NCBI RefSeq assembly: GCF_027947575.1 | Contig: NZ_CP116256.1 | Span: 7,006,001-7,070,000 of the forward strand | Length of the DNA: 64,000 bases | Reading direction: 5' to 3' | DNA from: Streptomyces rubrogriseus | GTDB taxonomy: Bacteria; Actinomycetota; Actinomycetes; Streptomycetales; Streptomycetaceae | Shown here: one piece after another, positions 1 through 8,728 of the stretch | Layout of the letters: every line of letters starts with the position of its first letter | Position numbering within the stretch: the first letter of the stretch is position 1 | Position numbers and translations under genes: made by a program | Notes under the pieces: model-generated | Seen by the model: the letters and a program-made list of their open reading frames with translations, nothing else | What the model was told of the DNA's origin: nothing | Databases searched by the model: none

Positions 1-343
1 GTCGGACTTCATCCTGGCGACGGCCGGTGAGGAGCTGGGCTTCCTCGGCCTGAGTGCCGTCTTCCTGCTGTACGGGCTGCTGGTGGAGCGCGGCTACCGG
101 GCGGGGCTCGGCGCCCGCGACCCCTTCGGCCGGCTGCTCGCGGTCGGACTCTCCTCGATCGTCGCGCTCCAGGTGTTCGTCATCGCGGGCGGCGTGACCG
201 GGCTGATCCCGCTGACCGGCATGGCGATGCCGTTCCTGGCGCAGGGCGGGTCCTCGGTCGTCACCAACTGGGCGATCGTGGCGCTGCTGATCCGGGTCAG
301 CCACGCGGCCCGCAGCCAGGCCGGCGGGCGGGCGGAGCCGTGA
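1..343 (+). CDS. FtsW/RodA/SpoVE (SEDS) family protein, C-terminal fragment
   Basis: This is the 3' end of a gene that begins before the window; the reading frame is open from base 2. The translated 113 residues include the late SEDS segment DFILATAGEELGFLG and the C-terminal PLTGMAMPFLAQGGSS motif followed by a last membrane helix. SEDS proteins are polytopic glycan polymerases that work with a class B penicillin-binding protein in elongation or division. The next gene, 16 bases downstream, is such a transpeptidase, so this is the usual SEDS-bPBP pair. Whether the protein serves septation, elongation or sporulation cannot be told from the fragment. Confidence 0.93.
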   Translation, partial: SDFILATAGEELGFLGLSAVFLLYGLLVERGYRAGLGARDPFGRLLAVGLSSIVALQVFVIAGGVTGLIPLTGMAMPFLAQGGSSVVTNWAIVALLIRVSHAARSQAGGRAEP

Positions 344-359
344 GCGGGGAGCGCCTGCG

Positions 360-1817
360 GTGACCCGGAACATCCGGCACGCCGCCGTCTTCTGCGCCCT
401 GCTGCTGGTCGCCCTGGTGGTCAACGCGGCCCGGGTGCAGATCGTCCAGAAGCCGGAGTACGACGACAACCCGGCCAACCGCCGCCCCGACATCGCCCGC
501 TACCAGCAGCCGCGCGGCGACATCCTGGTCGGCGGCAGGGCGGTCACCGGCTCCCGGGACACCGGTGAGCACCTGCGCTTCGAACGGACCTACGCCGACG
601 GGCCGATGTACGCGCCGATCACCGGCTTCGCCTCCCAGGCGTACGGGACGACGCTGCTCGAGCACGCCGAGGACGGCCTGCTGTCCGGCGCCGACCCGAT
701 GCTCGCGCCGCTGCCGCTGTGGAACGACGTGACGGGGGCCCACAACCCGGGCGGCGACGTGGTGACGACGATCGACGGGGCCGCGCAGCGGGCCGCCTTC
801 GAGGGGCTCGGCGGGCGCAAGGGCGCGGTGGCCGCGATCGAGCCCGCCACGGGTCGCGTCCTGGCCCTGGTCTCCACCCCCTCCTACGACCCGCAGCTGC
901 TCGCCGGCAACAGCGCTGCCGCCACCCGCACCTGGAACCGGCTGAACGCCGACCCCGACAAGCCGATGCTCAACCGGGCGGTGAGCCGGACCTATCCGCC
1001 GGGTTCGACGTTCAAGGTGGTCACCGCGGCGGCGGCGCTGGACGCGGGCGTGATCCGGGACCTGGACGCCCCGACCCGCTCCCCCGACCCGTACACCCTG
1101 CCCGGGACCCGGACGAAGCTCACGAACGAGGCCGACGGGTGCCGGAACGCCTCGCTGCGGGAGGCGTTCGAGTGGTCCTGCAACACGGTGTTCGCCAAGC
1201 TCGGCGTGGACGTGGGCGTGCGCGGCATGACGGCGATGGCGGAGGCGTTCGGCTTCAACGACGACGGGCTGCGGGTCCCCTTCCCCGTCGCGCGGAGCAC
1301 CTTCGACACCAGCGTGGACCGGGCGCAGCTCGGCCTGTCGTCGATCGGCCAGTACAACACCCGGGCGACGCCGCTGCAGATGGCGACGGTGGCGGCGGCG
1401 GTGGCGGGCGGTGGCCAGGTGCGCTCGCCGTACCTGGTGGAGCGGACGCTGCGGGCGGGCGGCAGCCTGGTGGCGGCGGCCGGGTCACGGCCCTCCCGCG
1501 AGGTGATGCGCCCCTCGACGGCGGCGCTGCTCAAGGAGCTGATGACCGGCGTGGTGGACAAGGGCACCGGCGCGAAGGCGGCGATCCCGGGCGCCACCGT
1601 CGGCGGCAAGACCGGCACCGCCCAGCACGGCGTCGGCAACTCGGGCACGCCGTACGCGTGGTTCATCTCCTGGGCGCGGGGCGCCGGGGACATCGAGCCG
1701 AAGGTCGCGGTCGCGGTGGTGGTCGAGGGCTCGGCGGCGGACCGGGAGGGGATCAGCGGGGGTGGGCTGGCGGCGCCGATCGCGCGGGCGGTGATGGAGG
1801 CGGTGCTCGGGGGATGA
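360..1817 (+). CDS. Class B penicillin-binding protein (peptidoglycan transpeptidase)
   Basis: A 485-residue protein starting at GTG. It has an N-terminal cytoplasmic tip and one membrane helix (about residues 8-25), then a periplasmic transpeptidase. The three active-site motifs are present: SxxK as STFK at about 216-219, SxN as SCN at about 273-275, and KTG at about 417-419 (GGKTGTAQ). It is short for a class B enzyme and has no PASTA domains, which fits the PbpA/FtsI-like proteins of actinomycetes that pair with RodA/FtsW. Close linkage to the upstream SEDS gene supports a two-gene operon. No terminator was recognised after it. Confidence 0.95.
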   Translation: MTRNIRHAAVFCALLLVALVVNAARVQIVQKPEYDDNPANRRPDIARYQQPRGDILVGGRAVTGSRDTGEHLRFERTYADGPMYAPITGFASQAYGTTLLEHAEDGLLSGADPMLAPLPLWNDVTGAHNPGGDVVTTIDGAAQRAAFEGLGGRKGAVAAIEPATGRVLALVSTPSYDPQLLAGNSAAATRTWNRLNADPDKPMLNRAVSRTYPPGSTFKVVTAAAALDAGVIRDLDAPTRSPDPYTLPGTRTKLTNEADGCRNASLREAFEWSCNTVFAKLGVDVGVRGMTAMAEAFGFNDDGLRVPFPVARSTFDTSVDRAQLGLSSIGQYNTRATPLQMATVAAAVAGGGQVRSPYLVERTLRAGGSLVAAAGSRPSREVMRPSTAALLKELMTGVVDKGTGAKAAIPGATVGGKTGTAQHGVGNSGTPYAWFISWARGAGDIEPKVAVAVVVEGSAADREGISGGGLAAPIARAVMEAVLGG

Positions 1818-1862
1818 GACGGGGGTACCGCCCGCCGAAGCTCCCGACCTAACGTTCGGTAC

Positions 1863-2369
1863 ATGACTGAAGACGCCGTGTACGAACTCGCCCAGGTCAA
1901 CATCGCCCGCCTCAAGGCCCCGCTGGACTCACCGCAGTTGAAGGACTTCGTGGACGCCCTCGATCCGGTGAACGCCGCGGCCGACGCGGCGGACGGCTTC
2001 GTGTGGCGGCTGCAGAGCGAGGGCGGGGACGCCACCGACATCCCGGTCTTCGGGGACTCCTGGCTGATCGTCAACCTGACCACGTGGCGGGACGCGGACG
2101 CCCTGACGGCGTTCATGTACCAGGGGCGGCACCGGGAGATGCTGGCCCGGCGGCGCGAGTGGTTCGAGCGGCTCGCGGAGGCCGTCACCACCCTGTGGTG
2201 GGTGCCGGCCGGCCACCGTCCGACGGTCGCGGAGGCCGAGTCCCGACTGCTCCACCTGCGCACCCACGGTCCCACGCCGTACGCCTTCACCCTGCGGACG
2301 TCCTACCCGGCCGGGGCGTCGGAGCCGGTCCCGGGCGAGGTGCCGCAGGGGCTGGGCTGCTCGGTCTGA
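1863..2369 (+). CDS. DUF3291 domain-containing protein
   Basis: A 168-residue soluble protein. The repeated pattern of YELAQVNIARLKAPLDSP, GDSWLIVNLTTWRDADAL and the LWWVPAGHRPTVAEAESRL block is characteristic of the DUF3291 family (a dimeric alpha-beta barrel type fold related to antibiotic-biosynthesis monooxygenase-like proteins). Biochemical function is unknown. There is no Shine-Dalgarno sequence before the ATG. A TAACGT hexamer at 1850-1855 ends seven bases upstream of it, so the transcript may be leaderless. It is followed by a non-operonic gap before the diiron oxygenase gene. Confidence 0.85.
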   Translation: MTEDAVYELAQVNIARLKAPLDSPQLKDFVDALDPVNAAADAADGFVWRLQSEGGDATDIPVFGDSWLIVNLTTWRDADALTAFMYQGRHREMLARRREWFERLAEAVTTLWWVPAGHRPTVAEAESRLLHLRTHGPTPYAFTLRTSYPAGASEPVPGEVPQGLGCSV

Positions 2370-2424
2370 GGACCTGAACACCTCTCACTTCTTTACTCGC
2401 GGTCAACAAGTTCCGCGCAGGGGA

Positions 2425-2453
2425 TTGACGAGCTTACTGACACGCAGTCTCAT
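2425..2453 (+). promoter_or_regulatory. Candidate promoter with internal inverted repeat upstream of the diiron oxygenase gene
   Basis: TTGACG at 2425-2430 is followed after 17 bases by TCTCAT, a fair match to a housekeeping promoter. The spacer holds the perfect small inverted repeat ACTG-ACACG-CAGT (2436-2448), a possible binding site for a repressor, for example the TetR protein encoded downstream. This is inference from sequence only. Confidence 0.4.
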
Positions 2454-2516
2454 AAGACGGAGCAAGCTGGAGTGACCGCGGGTAACACGATCCGTTCGAC
2501 GAGGTGGGACACAGCC

Positions 2517-3455
2517 ATGACGACCCTGACGGAAGCCGACGCGCTCGAGGGCCTGCGCGACGCGCTCGGCCTGCTCAAGGACCGGGAGCAGGTGGCCGAA
2601 CGGCTGCTCGACTCGTCCGCCAAGCACTCCTTCGACCCGGACAAGGAGCTGGACTGGGACGCGCCGTTCGAGGACGGCAAGTGGTTCTGGCCGCCGGAGC
2701 TGGTGTCGCTGTACGACACGCCGATGTGGCAGCGGATGAGCGAGGAGCAGCGCATCGCCCTCTCCCAGCACGAGGCCGCCGCGCTCGCCTCGCTCGGCAT
2801 CTGGTTCGAGCTGATCCTGATGCAGCTCCTGGTCCGGCACATCTACGACAAGGCCGCGACGAGCGCCCACGTGCGCTACGCGCTGACCGAGATCGAGGAC
2901 GAGTGCCGGCACTCGAAGATGTTCGCCCGGCTGATATCGCGCGGGCAGACCCCGTGGTACCCGGTGAGCCCGGTCCACCAGCACCTGGGGCGCCTGTTCA
3001 AGACGATCTCCACCACGCCCGGCTCCTTCACCGCCACGCTGCTCGGCGAGGAGGTCCTGGACTGGATGCAGCGCCTGACCTTCCCGGACGAGCGGGTCCA
3101 GCCGCTGATCCGGGGCGTCACGCGCATCCACGTCGTGGAGGAGGCCCGGCACGTGCGGTACGCCCGTGAGGAGCTGCGCCGGCAGATGGTGACGGCCCCG
3201 AAGTGGTCGCAGGAGTTCACCCGGGTCACCTCCGGCGAGTTCGCCCGTGTCTTCTCCAAGGCCTTCATCAACCCCGAGGTCTACACGAACGTCGGCCTGG
3301 ACAAGCGGGAGGCCCTGGCCCAGGTCCGGGCCAGCGGCCACCGCAAGGAGATCATGCAGACCGGCGCGAAGCGCCTGACCGACTTCCTGGACGACATCGG
3401 CGTCCTGCGCGGCGCCGGCCGCAAGCTGTGGCGGTCCTCGGGCCTGCTGGCCTAG
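2517..3455 (+). CDS. AurF-like non-haem diiron oxygenase family protein
   Basis: A 312-residue, all-helical ferritin-like protein. The metal-binding signature is visible twice as ExxH: EDECRH at about residues 127-132 and EEARH at about 208-212, with a further EE pair (LLGEEVLDW) between them. This pattern matches the AurF/CmlI-type N-oxygenase family (PF11583), whose characterised members oxidise arylamines; the substrate here is unknown. I chose the ATG at 2517, which has GAGG 12 bases upstream, over the in-frame GTG at 2472. A TetR gene follows, and the promoter region holds an inverted repeat, so local repression is plausible. Confidence 0.82.
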   Translation: MTTLTEADALEGLRDALGLLKDREQVAERLLDSSAKHSFDPDKELDWDAPFEDGKWFWPPELVSLYDTPMWQRMSEEQRIALSQHEAAALASLGIWFELILMQLLVRHIYDKAATSAHVRYALTEIEDECRHSKMFARLISRGQTPWYPVSPVHQHLGRLFKTISTTPGSFTATLLGEEVLDWMQRLTFPDERVQPLIRGVTRIHVVEEARHVRYAREELRRQMVTAPKWSQEFTRVTSGEFARVFSKAFINPEVYTNVGLDKREALAQVRASGHRKEIMQTGAKRLTDFLDDIGVLRGAGRKLWRSSGLLA

Positions 3456-3523
3456 GGCCTGTCCGGCCGGTCCGCCTCGCCGACGTGGGTGGACGCCCGG
3501 TCGTGCGGGTTACGCTGCGGTTC

Positions 3524-4177
3524 ATGACCCCGCAGGCCCCCACCCCCGCCTACCGCCGCCTCAGCGTGGAGGAGCGCCGCGTCCAGTTGCTGGACGCGGC
3601 GCTCGCCCTCTTCGCGCACCGGCCCCCGGAGGAGGTCTCCCTGGACGACGTCGCCGAGCAGGCGGGGGTCTCGCGGCCACTGGTGTACCGGTACTTCCCC
3701 GGCGGCAAGCAGCAGCTGTACGAGGCCGCGCTGAGCTCCGCCGCCGACGAGCTGCGGCTCTGCTTCGACGAACCCCGCGAGGGCCCGCTGCTGGCCCGGC
3801 TCTCCCGCGCCCTGGACCGCTACCTCACCTTCGTCGACGAGCACGACACCGGCTTCAGCGCCCTGCTGCGCGGCGGCAGCGTGGTCGAGACCTCGCAGAC
3901 CTCGGGCATCGTGGACGGCGTACGCCGGGCCGCCGCCGACCACATCATGCGCCACCTGGACGTCGCCGAGCCCGGCCCCCGGCTGCGGATGACCGTCCGG
4001 ATGTGGATCACGGCGGTGGAGGCGGCCTCGCTGATCTGGCTGGACGAGGACAAGCAGCCGCCCTTCGACGAGCTGCGGGACTGGCTGGTGGAGCAGTTCC
4101 TCGCCGTACTGACGGTCACCGCCCGCCGCGACCCGCAGACCGCGGCGCTGGTCGAGACGCTGGCCGCGGACCTCTGA
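3524..4177 (+). CDS. TetR/AcrR family transcriptional regulator
   Basis: A 217-residue protein with an N-terminal TetR helix-turn-helix (ERRVQLLDAALALFA ... VSLDDVAEQAGVSRPLVYRYF, about residues 17-62) and a helical C-terminal ligand and dimer domain. There is no ribosome-binding site before the ATG. A TACGCT hexamer at 3511-3516 lies seven bases upstream, with TGGACG at 3490-3495, so translation from a leaderless message is likely. Being 68 bases after the diiron oxygenase gene suggests it regulates that gene or itself. The effector is unknown. Confidence 0.92.
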   Translation: MTPQAPTPAYRRLSVEERRVQLLDAALALFAHRPPEEVSLDDVAEQAGVSRPLVYRYFPGGKQQLYEAALSSAADELRLCFDEPREGPLLARLSRALDRYLTFVDEHDTGFSALLRGGSVVETSQTSGIVDGVRRAAADHIMRHLDVAEPGPRLRMTVRMWITAVEAASLIWLDEDKQPPFDELRDWLVEQFLAVLTVTARRDPQTAALVETLAADL

Positions 4178-4246
4178 CACCGGGCGGCGGCCCGACCGGG
4201 GGCGACGGCTTCCGGCACCTGGGCCCCGATCACCGACACTGGAGCC

Positions 4247-4570
4247 GTGAAGAGCGAAGACACCCCCTTCGAGGGCGGCCCCATGGACGGACGCGTGCTG
4301 CCCGTCCTGGTCGGCATGACCGGGCATCCCCCGAAGACGTACCGCATCCCCGTCCCGGACCCGGACGGCGGCCCGCCCACGGTGCTCGTCTACCGGCGCG
4401 TGCCCCGCGACTCCCGGGGCGGGCTGCGGTTCGCCCGCTGGAAGTACGCGTACGCCCCCGACGGGGTGAAGGGCTCCGGCCGGAAGTGGCCCTGGTCGAA
4501 ACCGGAGCGCCCGGCGGCCGCCGATCCAGACGCCACGCCGGGTGGCAAGCCGGACGACGCGGACGGGTGA
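4247..4570 (+). CDS. Small conserved hypothetical protein
   Basis: A 107-residue, charged, soluble protein with GTG start. I do not recognise a named domain. A Pro/Gly-rich region in the middle (IPVPDPDGGPPTVLVYRR) and a basic C-terminal third (FARWKYAYAPDGVKGSGRKW) are the only marked features, and there is no signal peptide or membrane helix. Codon use looks like that of the neighbours (strong third-position G/C), which supports it being real. It lies between TetR and the NlpC/P60 gene on the same strand. Confidence 0.65.
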   Translation: MKSEDTPFEGGPMDGRVLPVLVGMTGHPPKTYRIPVPDPDGGPPTVLVYRRVPRDSRGGLRFARWKYAYAPDGVKGSGRKWPWSKPERPAAADPDATPGGKPDDADG

Positions 4571-4673
4571 CCCCGTTGCGCCGATCCGCGCACACTCGGC
4601 GCGCGAAGCCCGCCGACCCGCCACATGCTCACCGTGCGGAGCGGAACCGCCGCCCCGCAGCGGAGGTGATGGC

Positions 4674-5843
4674 GTGTCAGGAAGGCTTCTGCGTCTGGTG
4701 TGTACGGCGGCGCTCACGGCCGGGATCGTCCTCGCGCCGGTGCCAGCCGCGGCCGAACCCGAACCCGGCCCGGCCGAGGGGGCGGCCGGCGACCGTACCG
4801 TGGCCGGACTGCTGACGGACCTCCAGCGGCTGTACCGGGAGGCCGAGCGGGCCACCGAGACCTACAACGGCACCGAGGAGCGGCTGAAGCAGCAGCGCGC
4901 CCGGGTGCTGCGGCTGAACGCGGAGCTGACCCGGACCCGGCTGTCGCTGCGGGACAGCCGGGGCGCGGCCGGGCGGCTGGCCCGGCAGCAGTACCAGAAC
5001 AGCAGCGACTTCTCCCCCTACCTGCGGCTGCTGCTCGCCCGCGACCCGCAGCACGCGCTCGACCAGGGACATGTGATCGGCAGGCTGTCCGAGGAGCGGG
5101 CCGAGACGGTGGGGCGGCTGACCGGCGACACGAAGAAGGCGGACGAGCTGGCCGGGCGGGCCCGCGCGGCCCTGGCCCGGCAGGCCGCCCTCGCCGAGCG
5201 CCAGGAGCGGGAACGGGACGGCGTGCGCGAACGCCTGCGCGCCGTCGAGGAGCTGCTCGCCTCCCTCACCCCGGAGCAGCTGGCCGCCCTGGCGGAGCTG
5301 GAGAAGAGCGGGATCGCCGAGGAGCAGGAGCGGTTCCTGGCGTCCGGCGCGCTCGGCGACGACGCGAAGCCGTCCGCCGGGGGCGAGAGCGCGGTGCGCT
5401 TCGCGGTGGAGCAGCTCGGCAAGCCGTACGAGTGGGGCGCCGAGGGCCCGGCGTCGTACGACTGCTCGGGACTGACCTCGGTGGCCTGGGAGCGGGCCGG
5501 GACGCCGATCCCGCGCACCAGCCAGGAGCAGTGGGCCCGCCTCGACCACGTGCCGCTGGACGAGCTGCGCCCCGGGGACCTGGTCGTGTACTTCCCCGAG
5601 GCCACCCACGTGGCGATGTACCTCGGCGACGGCATGGTCGTCCAGGCACCGCGCCCCGGCGCCGACGTCAAGGTGTCGCCGATCGCCGCCAACCCGGTCC
5701 TGGGCGCCGTACGCCCCGACCCCGGCGGGGAGCCGGTGCGGCGCTACGAGCCACCGCGGCTCCCCCGGGGGGCGTCGGACGGGGCGGACGCGGGGTACGC
5801 GGCCTCCTACGCGCCCGCGGCGCCCGAGACCTCGGCCAGGTAG
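4674..5843 (+). CDS. Secreted NlpC/P60 peptidoglycan endopeptidase with coiled-coil N-terminus (RipA-like)
   Basis: A 389-residue exported protein. The GTG at 4674 has a strong GGAGG seven bases upstream and gives a clean signal peptide (RLLRLVCTAALTAGIVLAPVPAAAE), whereas the longer in-frame start would bury it. Residues of about 45-230 form an Arg/Leu/Glu-rich coiled coil. The C-terminal NlpC/P60 domain has the catalytic Cys (YDCSGL, C264) and His (THVAMYLGDG, H312), with Q in VVQAP as the probable third polar residue. Such enzymes cut D-Glu-mDAP bonds in cell wall stems, and the coiled coil is often inhibitory. Its 3' end overlaps the convergent monooxygenase gene by 37 bases. Confidence 0.93.
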   Translation: MSGRLLRLVCTAALTAGIVLAPVPAAAEPEPGPAEGAAGDRTVAGLLTDLQRLYREAERATETYNGTEERLKQQRARVLRLNAELTRTRLSLRDSRGAAGRLARQQYQNSSDFSPYLRLLLARDPQHALDQGHVIGRLSEERAETVGRLTGDTKKADELAGRARAALARQAALAERQERERDGVRERLRAVEELLASLTPEQLAALAELEKSGIAEEQERFLASGALGDDAKPSAGGESAVRFAVEQLGKPYEWGAEGPASYDCSGLTSVAWERAGTPIPRTSQEQWARLDHVPLDELRPGDLVVYFPEATHVAMYLGDGMVVQAPRPGADVKVSPIAANPVLGAVRPDPGGEPVRRYEPPRLPRGASDGADAGYAASYAPAAPETSAR

Positions 5844-7069
5844 CCCTCGGTCTTCGCCGGGTCGTAGAAGAAGTTCTCGAAGTCCGACGGGTCGTTGAAG
5901 CCGTTGGCGAAGCGGTCCGCGATGGGCTGGAGCTGCGTCGCCGCGCCGAACAGGTTGAGGATGTGCTCCGGCGGCGGGGCCAGCATGGTGTTGGTCCACT
6001 TGGTGACGTGCTGGGCGGTCTCCCAGTAGCGGTCGAAGGTCTGCTGCATCCAGGCCTCGTCGAACTCCTGGTCGCCGTGCTCGATGATCGAGGCGAGGTA
6101 GGAGGCGGCGCACTTGGACGCGGAGTTGGAGCCCTGGCCGGTGATCGGGTCGTTGGCGACGACCACGTCGGCGACGCCGAGGACCGCGCCGCCGCCGGGG
6201 AGGCGGCCGACCGGGTTGCGGACGGTGGGGGCGTAGCGTCCGGCGAGGGTGCCGCCGGCGTCGGTCAGTTCGACCTTGGTGGCCCGCGCGTACTCCCAGG
6301 GGAGGAACTTCTCCATGAGTTCCAGGGTCAGGGAGAGGTGCTCCGCGGGGTCCTTGACGTCCTTGAAGGCGTCCAGCGGGCCGCCGGGTATGCCCTCCCA
6401 GAAGAGGATGTCGGCGCGGCCGGAGGTGGTGAACGTCGGCATGATGAACATCTCGCCCACGCCGGGCACCAGGTTGCAGCGCACGGCCTCCGTCTCCGGG
6501 TGCTCGGGGCGCGGGCCCATCCCGTGGACGTAGGCGACGGCGAGGGCGCGCTGCGGCTCGCTGTACGGCGACCTCTCCGGGTCCCGGCCGAACATCTGGA
6601 CCAGCTCGCCCTTGCCCGCCGAGACTAGGACGAGGTCGTAGGCGCGGGAGAAGTAGTCGAGGTCGCCGACGGCCGCGCCGTGGATGACCAGCTGGCCGCC
6701 GCGCTGGGCGAAGGTCTCCATCCAGCCGGCCATCTTCACCCGCTGGTCGACCGACTGCGCGAAGCCGTCGAGGTGTCCGAGCCAGTCGATCGCGCGCTGC
6801 GAGGGGCCCGGGTCGAAGGAGCCGGGGGCCGCCACCGAGACGCCGAGTCCCTCGATCTTCGGGGCCTGGGACTCCCAGAAGTTCAGCTGGAGATCGCGCT
6901 CGTGCTGGAGTGCCGTGTGGAACATGCACTGCGTCGACATGACCCGGCCGGTGCGGATCTCGTCCGCGGTCCGGTTGGACATCAGGGTGACCTCGTAGCC
7001 GTGCGACTGCAGGCCGAGGGCGAGCTGGAGGCCGGACTGGCCGGCTCCGACGACGAGTATCTTCCGCAT
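5807..7069 (-). CDS. Styrene/indole monooxygenase-like FAD-dependent oxygenase (StyA family)
   Basis: A 420-residue flavoprotein with an N-terminal FAD-binding Rossmann motif GAGQSGLQLALGL (about residues 7-19) and the StyA-type patterns MSNRTADEIRTGRVMSTQ and DPITGQGSNSASKCA. Known StyA proteins are two-component epoxidases that take reduced FAD from a separate reductase. No StyB-like reductase lies in this window, so it may use a distant one. It follows cvnD by only 45 bases on the same strand and is probably cotranscribed with the conservon, in the place where several conservons carry cytochrome P450 genes. The substrate is unknown. Confidence 0.85.
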   Translation of the reverse strand: MRKILVVGAGQSGLQLALGLQSHGYEVTLMSNRTADEIRTGRVMSTQCMFHTALQHERDLQLNFWESQAPKIEGLGVSVAAPGSFDPGPSQRAIDWLGHLDGFAQSVDQRVKMAGWMETFAQRGGQLVIHGAAVGDLDYFSRAYDLVLVSAGKGELVQMFGRDPERSPYSEPQRALAVAYVHGMGPRPEHPETEAVRCNLVPGVGEMFIMPTFTTSGRADILFWEGIPGGPLDAFKDVKDPAEHLSLTLELMEKFLPWEYARATKVELTDAGGTLAGRYAPTVRNPVGRLPGGGAVLGVADVVVANDPITGQGSNSASKCAASYLASIIEHGDQEFDEAWMQQTFDRYWETAQHVTKWTNTMLAPPPEHILNLFGAATQLQPIADRFANGFNDPSDFENFFYDPAKTEGYLAEVSGAAGA

Positions 7070-7114
7070 GCGGTTTTCCGTCTCCTGGTCGAGGGCGTCT
7101 GGTCGGGGGTTCGT

Positions 7115-7756
7115 CTACTCGGGTGTTTCGTCGAGCGCGTGGCCCACGAGGGACAAGAGGGTCTCGATGGCCGAGATCCGACGGCGCGCGTCCATGATCA
7201 TGACAGGTATGTGCGCCGGGATCGTCAACGCCTCCCGTACGTCCTCCGCCTCGAACAGTTCGCTGCCGTCGAAGTGGTTGACCGCGACGACGTAGGGCAG
7301 CCCGCAGCTCTCGAAGTAGTCGAGGGCCGGCCAGCAGTCCTTCAGGCGCCGGGTGTCGGCCAGCACGACGGCGCCGATCGCGCCGCGCACCAGGTCGTCC
7401 CACATGAACCAGAACCGCTGCTGGCCCGGGGTGCCGAACAGGTAGAGCACGAGGTCGTCGTCGAGCGTGATGCGGCCGAAGTCCATGGCCACGGTGGTGG
7501 TGAGCTTGCCCGGGGTGGCGGTGAGGTCGTCGGTCTCCTCGCTCGCCTCGGTCATCAGCGCCTCGGTCTGCAGGGGCGTGATCTCCGAGACGGCGGCGAC
7601 CAGCGTGGTCTTGCCGACCCCGAAACCTCCCGCGACGACGATCTTCGTGGCGACCGGCGCGCGGGTGGGATCGGTCTGCCAGGGCTGCACGGGCCCGTCG
7701 GTGTCGACGAGCGGGGGGACGCCGAACGCGGCGGCGTCAGAGACGACGGAGTCCAC
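7115..7756 (-). CDS. cvnD: Conservon GTPase CvnD
   Basis: A 213-residue Ras-like small GTP-binding protein of the conservon type. The P-loop is GGFGVGKTT, the DxxG-type segment is LFGTPGQQRFWFMWDD, and the guanine-specificity loop is NHFDGSE. In conservons the CvnA-D proteins form a membrane-associated complex likened to a eukaryotic GPCR system. The chosen GTG at 7756 lies inside the end of cvnC, giving a 20-base overlap typical of conservons and implying translational coupling. Longer in-frame starts would extend far into cvnC. Confidence 0.95.
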   Translation of the reverse strand: MDSVVSDAAAFGVPPLVDTDGPVQPWQTDPTRAPVATKIVVAGGFGVGKTTLVAAVSEITPLQTEALMTEASEETDDLTATPGKLTTTVAMDFGRITLDDDLVLYLFGTPGQQRFWFMWDDLVRGAIGAVVLADTRRLKDCWPALDYFESCGLPYVVAVNHFDGSELFEAEDVREALTIPAHIPVMIMDARRRISAIETLLSLVGHALDETPE

Positions 7757-8219
7757 TGAGCACCCTTTCGAGCAGAGCGCGGTCCGGGCGGCCCGTGCCG
7801 TGGCCGGTCCCGGTGCCGTACACACGGATCTTTCCCTGGTCCGCCAGGTCGCTGAGGAGCACCCGGACGACGCCGAGCGGCATCTTCAGCAGCGCGGCGA
7901 TCTCGGCCACCGTACGCATCCGGCGGCACAGTTCGACGATGGCCCGCATCTCCGGCATCACGCGGGAGGTGAGCGCCCCTCCCCCACTGCTGAACGCGTG
8001 GGAGGTACCCCCAGTCAGTTCCTTGCGCTCCTCGGCGGCTTCGAGCGCGGCGGTGCCGGCGGTGGCGCCGACGAACGTCTCGACGAGCAGCACGTGGCCG
8101 AAGCGGGTACGGCCGCCGGTGAGCGAGTAGGGGCGTACGCGGGCCGGTTTGCGGTCGGCGCCGCGGACGGGGAGGTTGCCCCGGCCGTTCTTGCCGGGTT
8201 TTCCGGGACTGCTGCTCAT
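7737..8219 (-). CDS. cvnC: Conservon DUF742 protein CvnC
   Basis: A 160-residue basic protein of the DUF742 family. A disordered Lys/Arg/Gly-rich start (SSSPGKPGKNGRGN) is followed by RPYSLTGGRTR and a winged-helix-like C-terminal domain (MRAIVELCRRMRTVAEIAALL ... VLLSDLADQGKIRVY). It is thought to be a DNA-binding-like adaptor in the conservon complex. The ATG overlaps the cvnB stop as ATGA, so the two are coupled. Confidence 0.93.
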   Translation of the reverse strand: MSSSPGKPGKNGRGNLPVRGADRKPARVRPYSLTGGRTRFGHVLLVETFVGATAGTAALEAAEERKELTGGTSHAFSSGGGALTSRVMPEMRAIVELCRRMRTVAEIAALLKMPLGVVRVLLSDLADQGKIRVYGTGTGHGTGRPDRALLERVLSGLRRL

Positions 8220-8728
8220 CGGGCGCTCCCCGTCGGCTGGGACGACTCGGACTCCAGGGACTTCCGCAGCTCGGTGCGGAGTTCGGGGGTCAGGACGTGG
8301 CCGGCCCGGCCGACGAAGAGCGCCATGTGGTACGCCACGACGCTCATGTCGCACTCCGCCGAGCCGTGCACGCCGAGCAGCGATCCGTCGCTGATCGACA
8401 TCACGAACAGGCTGCCCTCGTCCATGGCGACCATCGTGTGCTTCACCGACCCGAAGTCCATCAGCCGGGCGGCGCCGACGGTCAGGCTGCCCACGCCGGA
8501 GACGACGGTGGCGAGGTCGGCCGCGGAGCCGCGCGGGCCCGCCCGGGGCGTCTCGCGGGCCTGCCGGGCCTCCTCGTTGCGGCCGGGGTCCGAGGACAGG
8601 AGCAGGAGCCCGTCGGAGGAGACCACGGCGACCGACCGGATGCCGGGCACCTCCTCGACCAGGTTGGTCAGCAGCCAGTGGAGATTGCGGGCTTCACTGC
8701 TCAGTCCGAACGTACTGGGAGCGGTCAA
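8216..8728 (-). CDS. cvnB: Conservon roadblock/LC7 protein CvnB
   Basis: A 170-residue roadblock/LC7-domain protein (NLHWLLTNLVEEVPGIRSV ... LLLLSSDP). Family members act as small regulators of Ras-like GTPases, in line with the adjacent cvnD. The start is a TTG that overlaps the cvnA stop (TTGA) and has GGAGG seven bases upstream, so I regard TTG as genuine. An Arg/Pro-rich insertion (ARETPRAGPRGSAAD) interrupts the domain. Confidence 0.93.
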   Translation of the reverse strand: MTAPSTFGLSSEARNLHWLLTNLVEEVPGIRSVAVVSSDGLLLLSSDPGRNEEARQARETPRAGPRGSAADLATVVSGVGSLTVGAARLMDFGSVKHTMVAMDEGSLFVMSISDGSLLGVHGSAECDMSVVAYHMALFVGRAGHVLTPELRTELRKSLESESSQPTGSAR

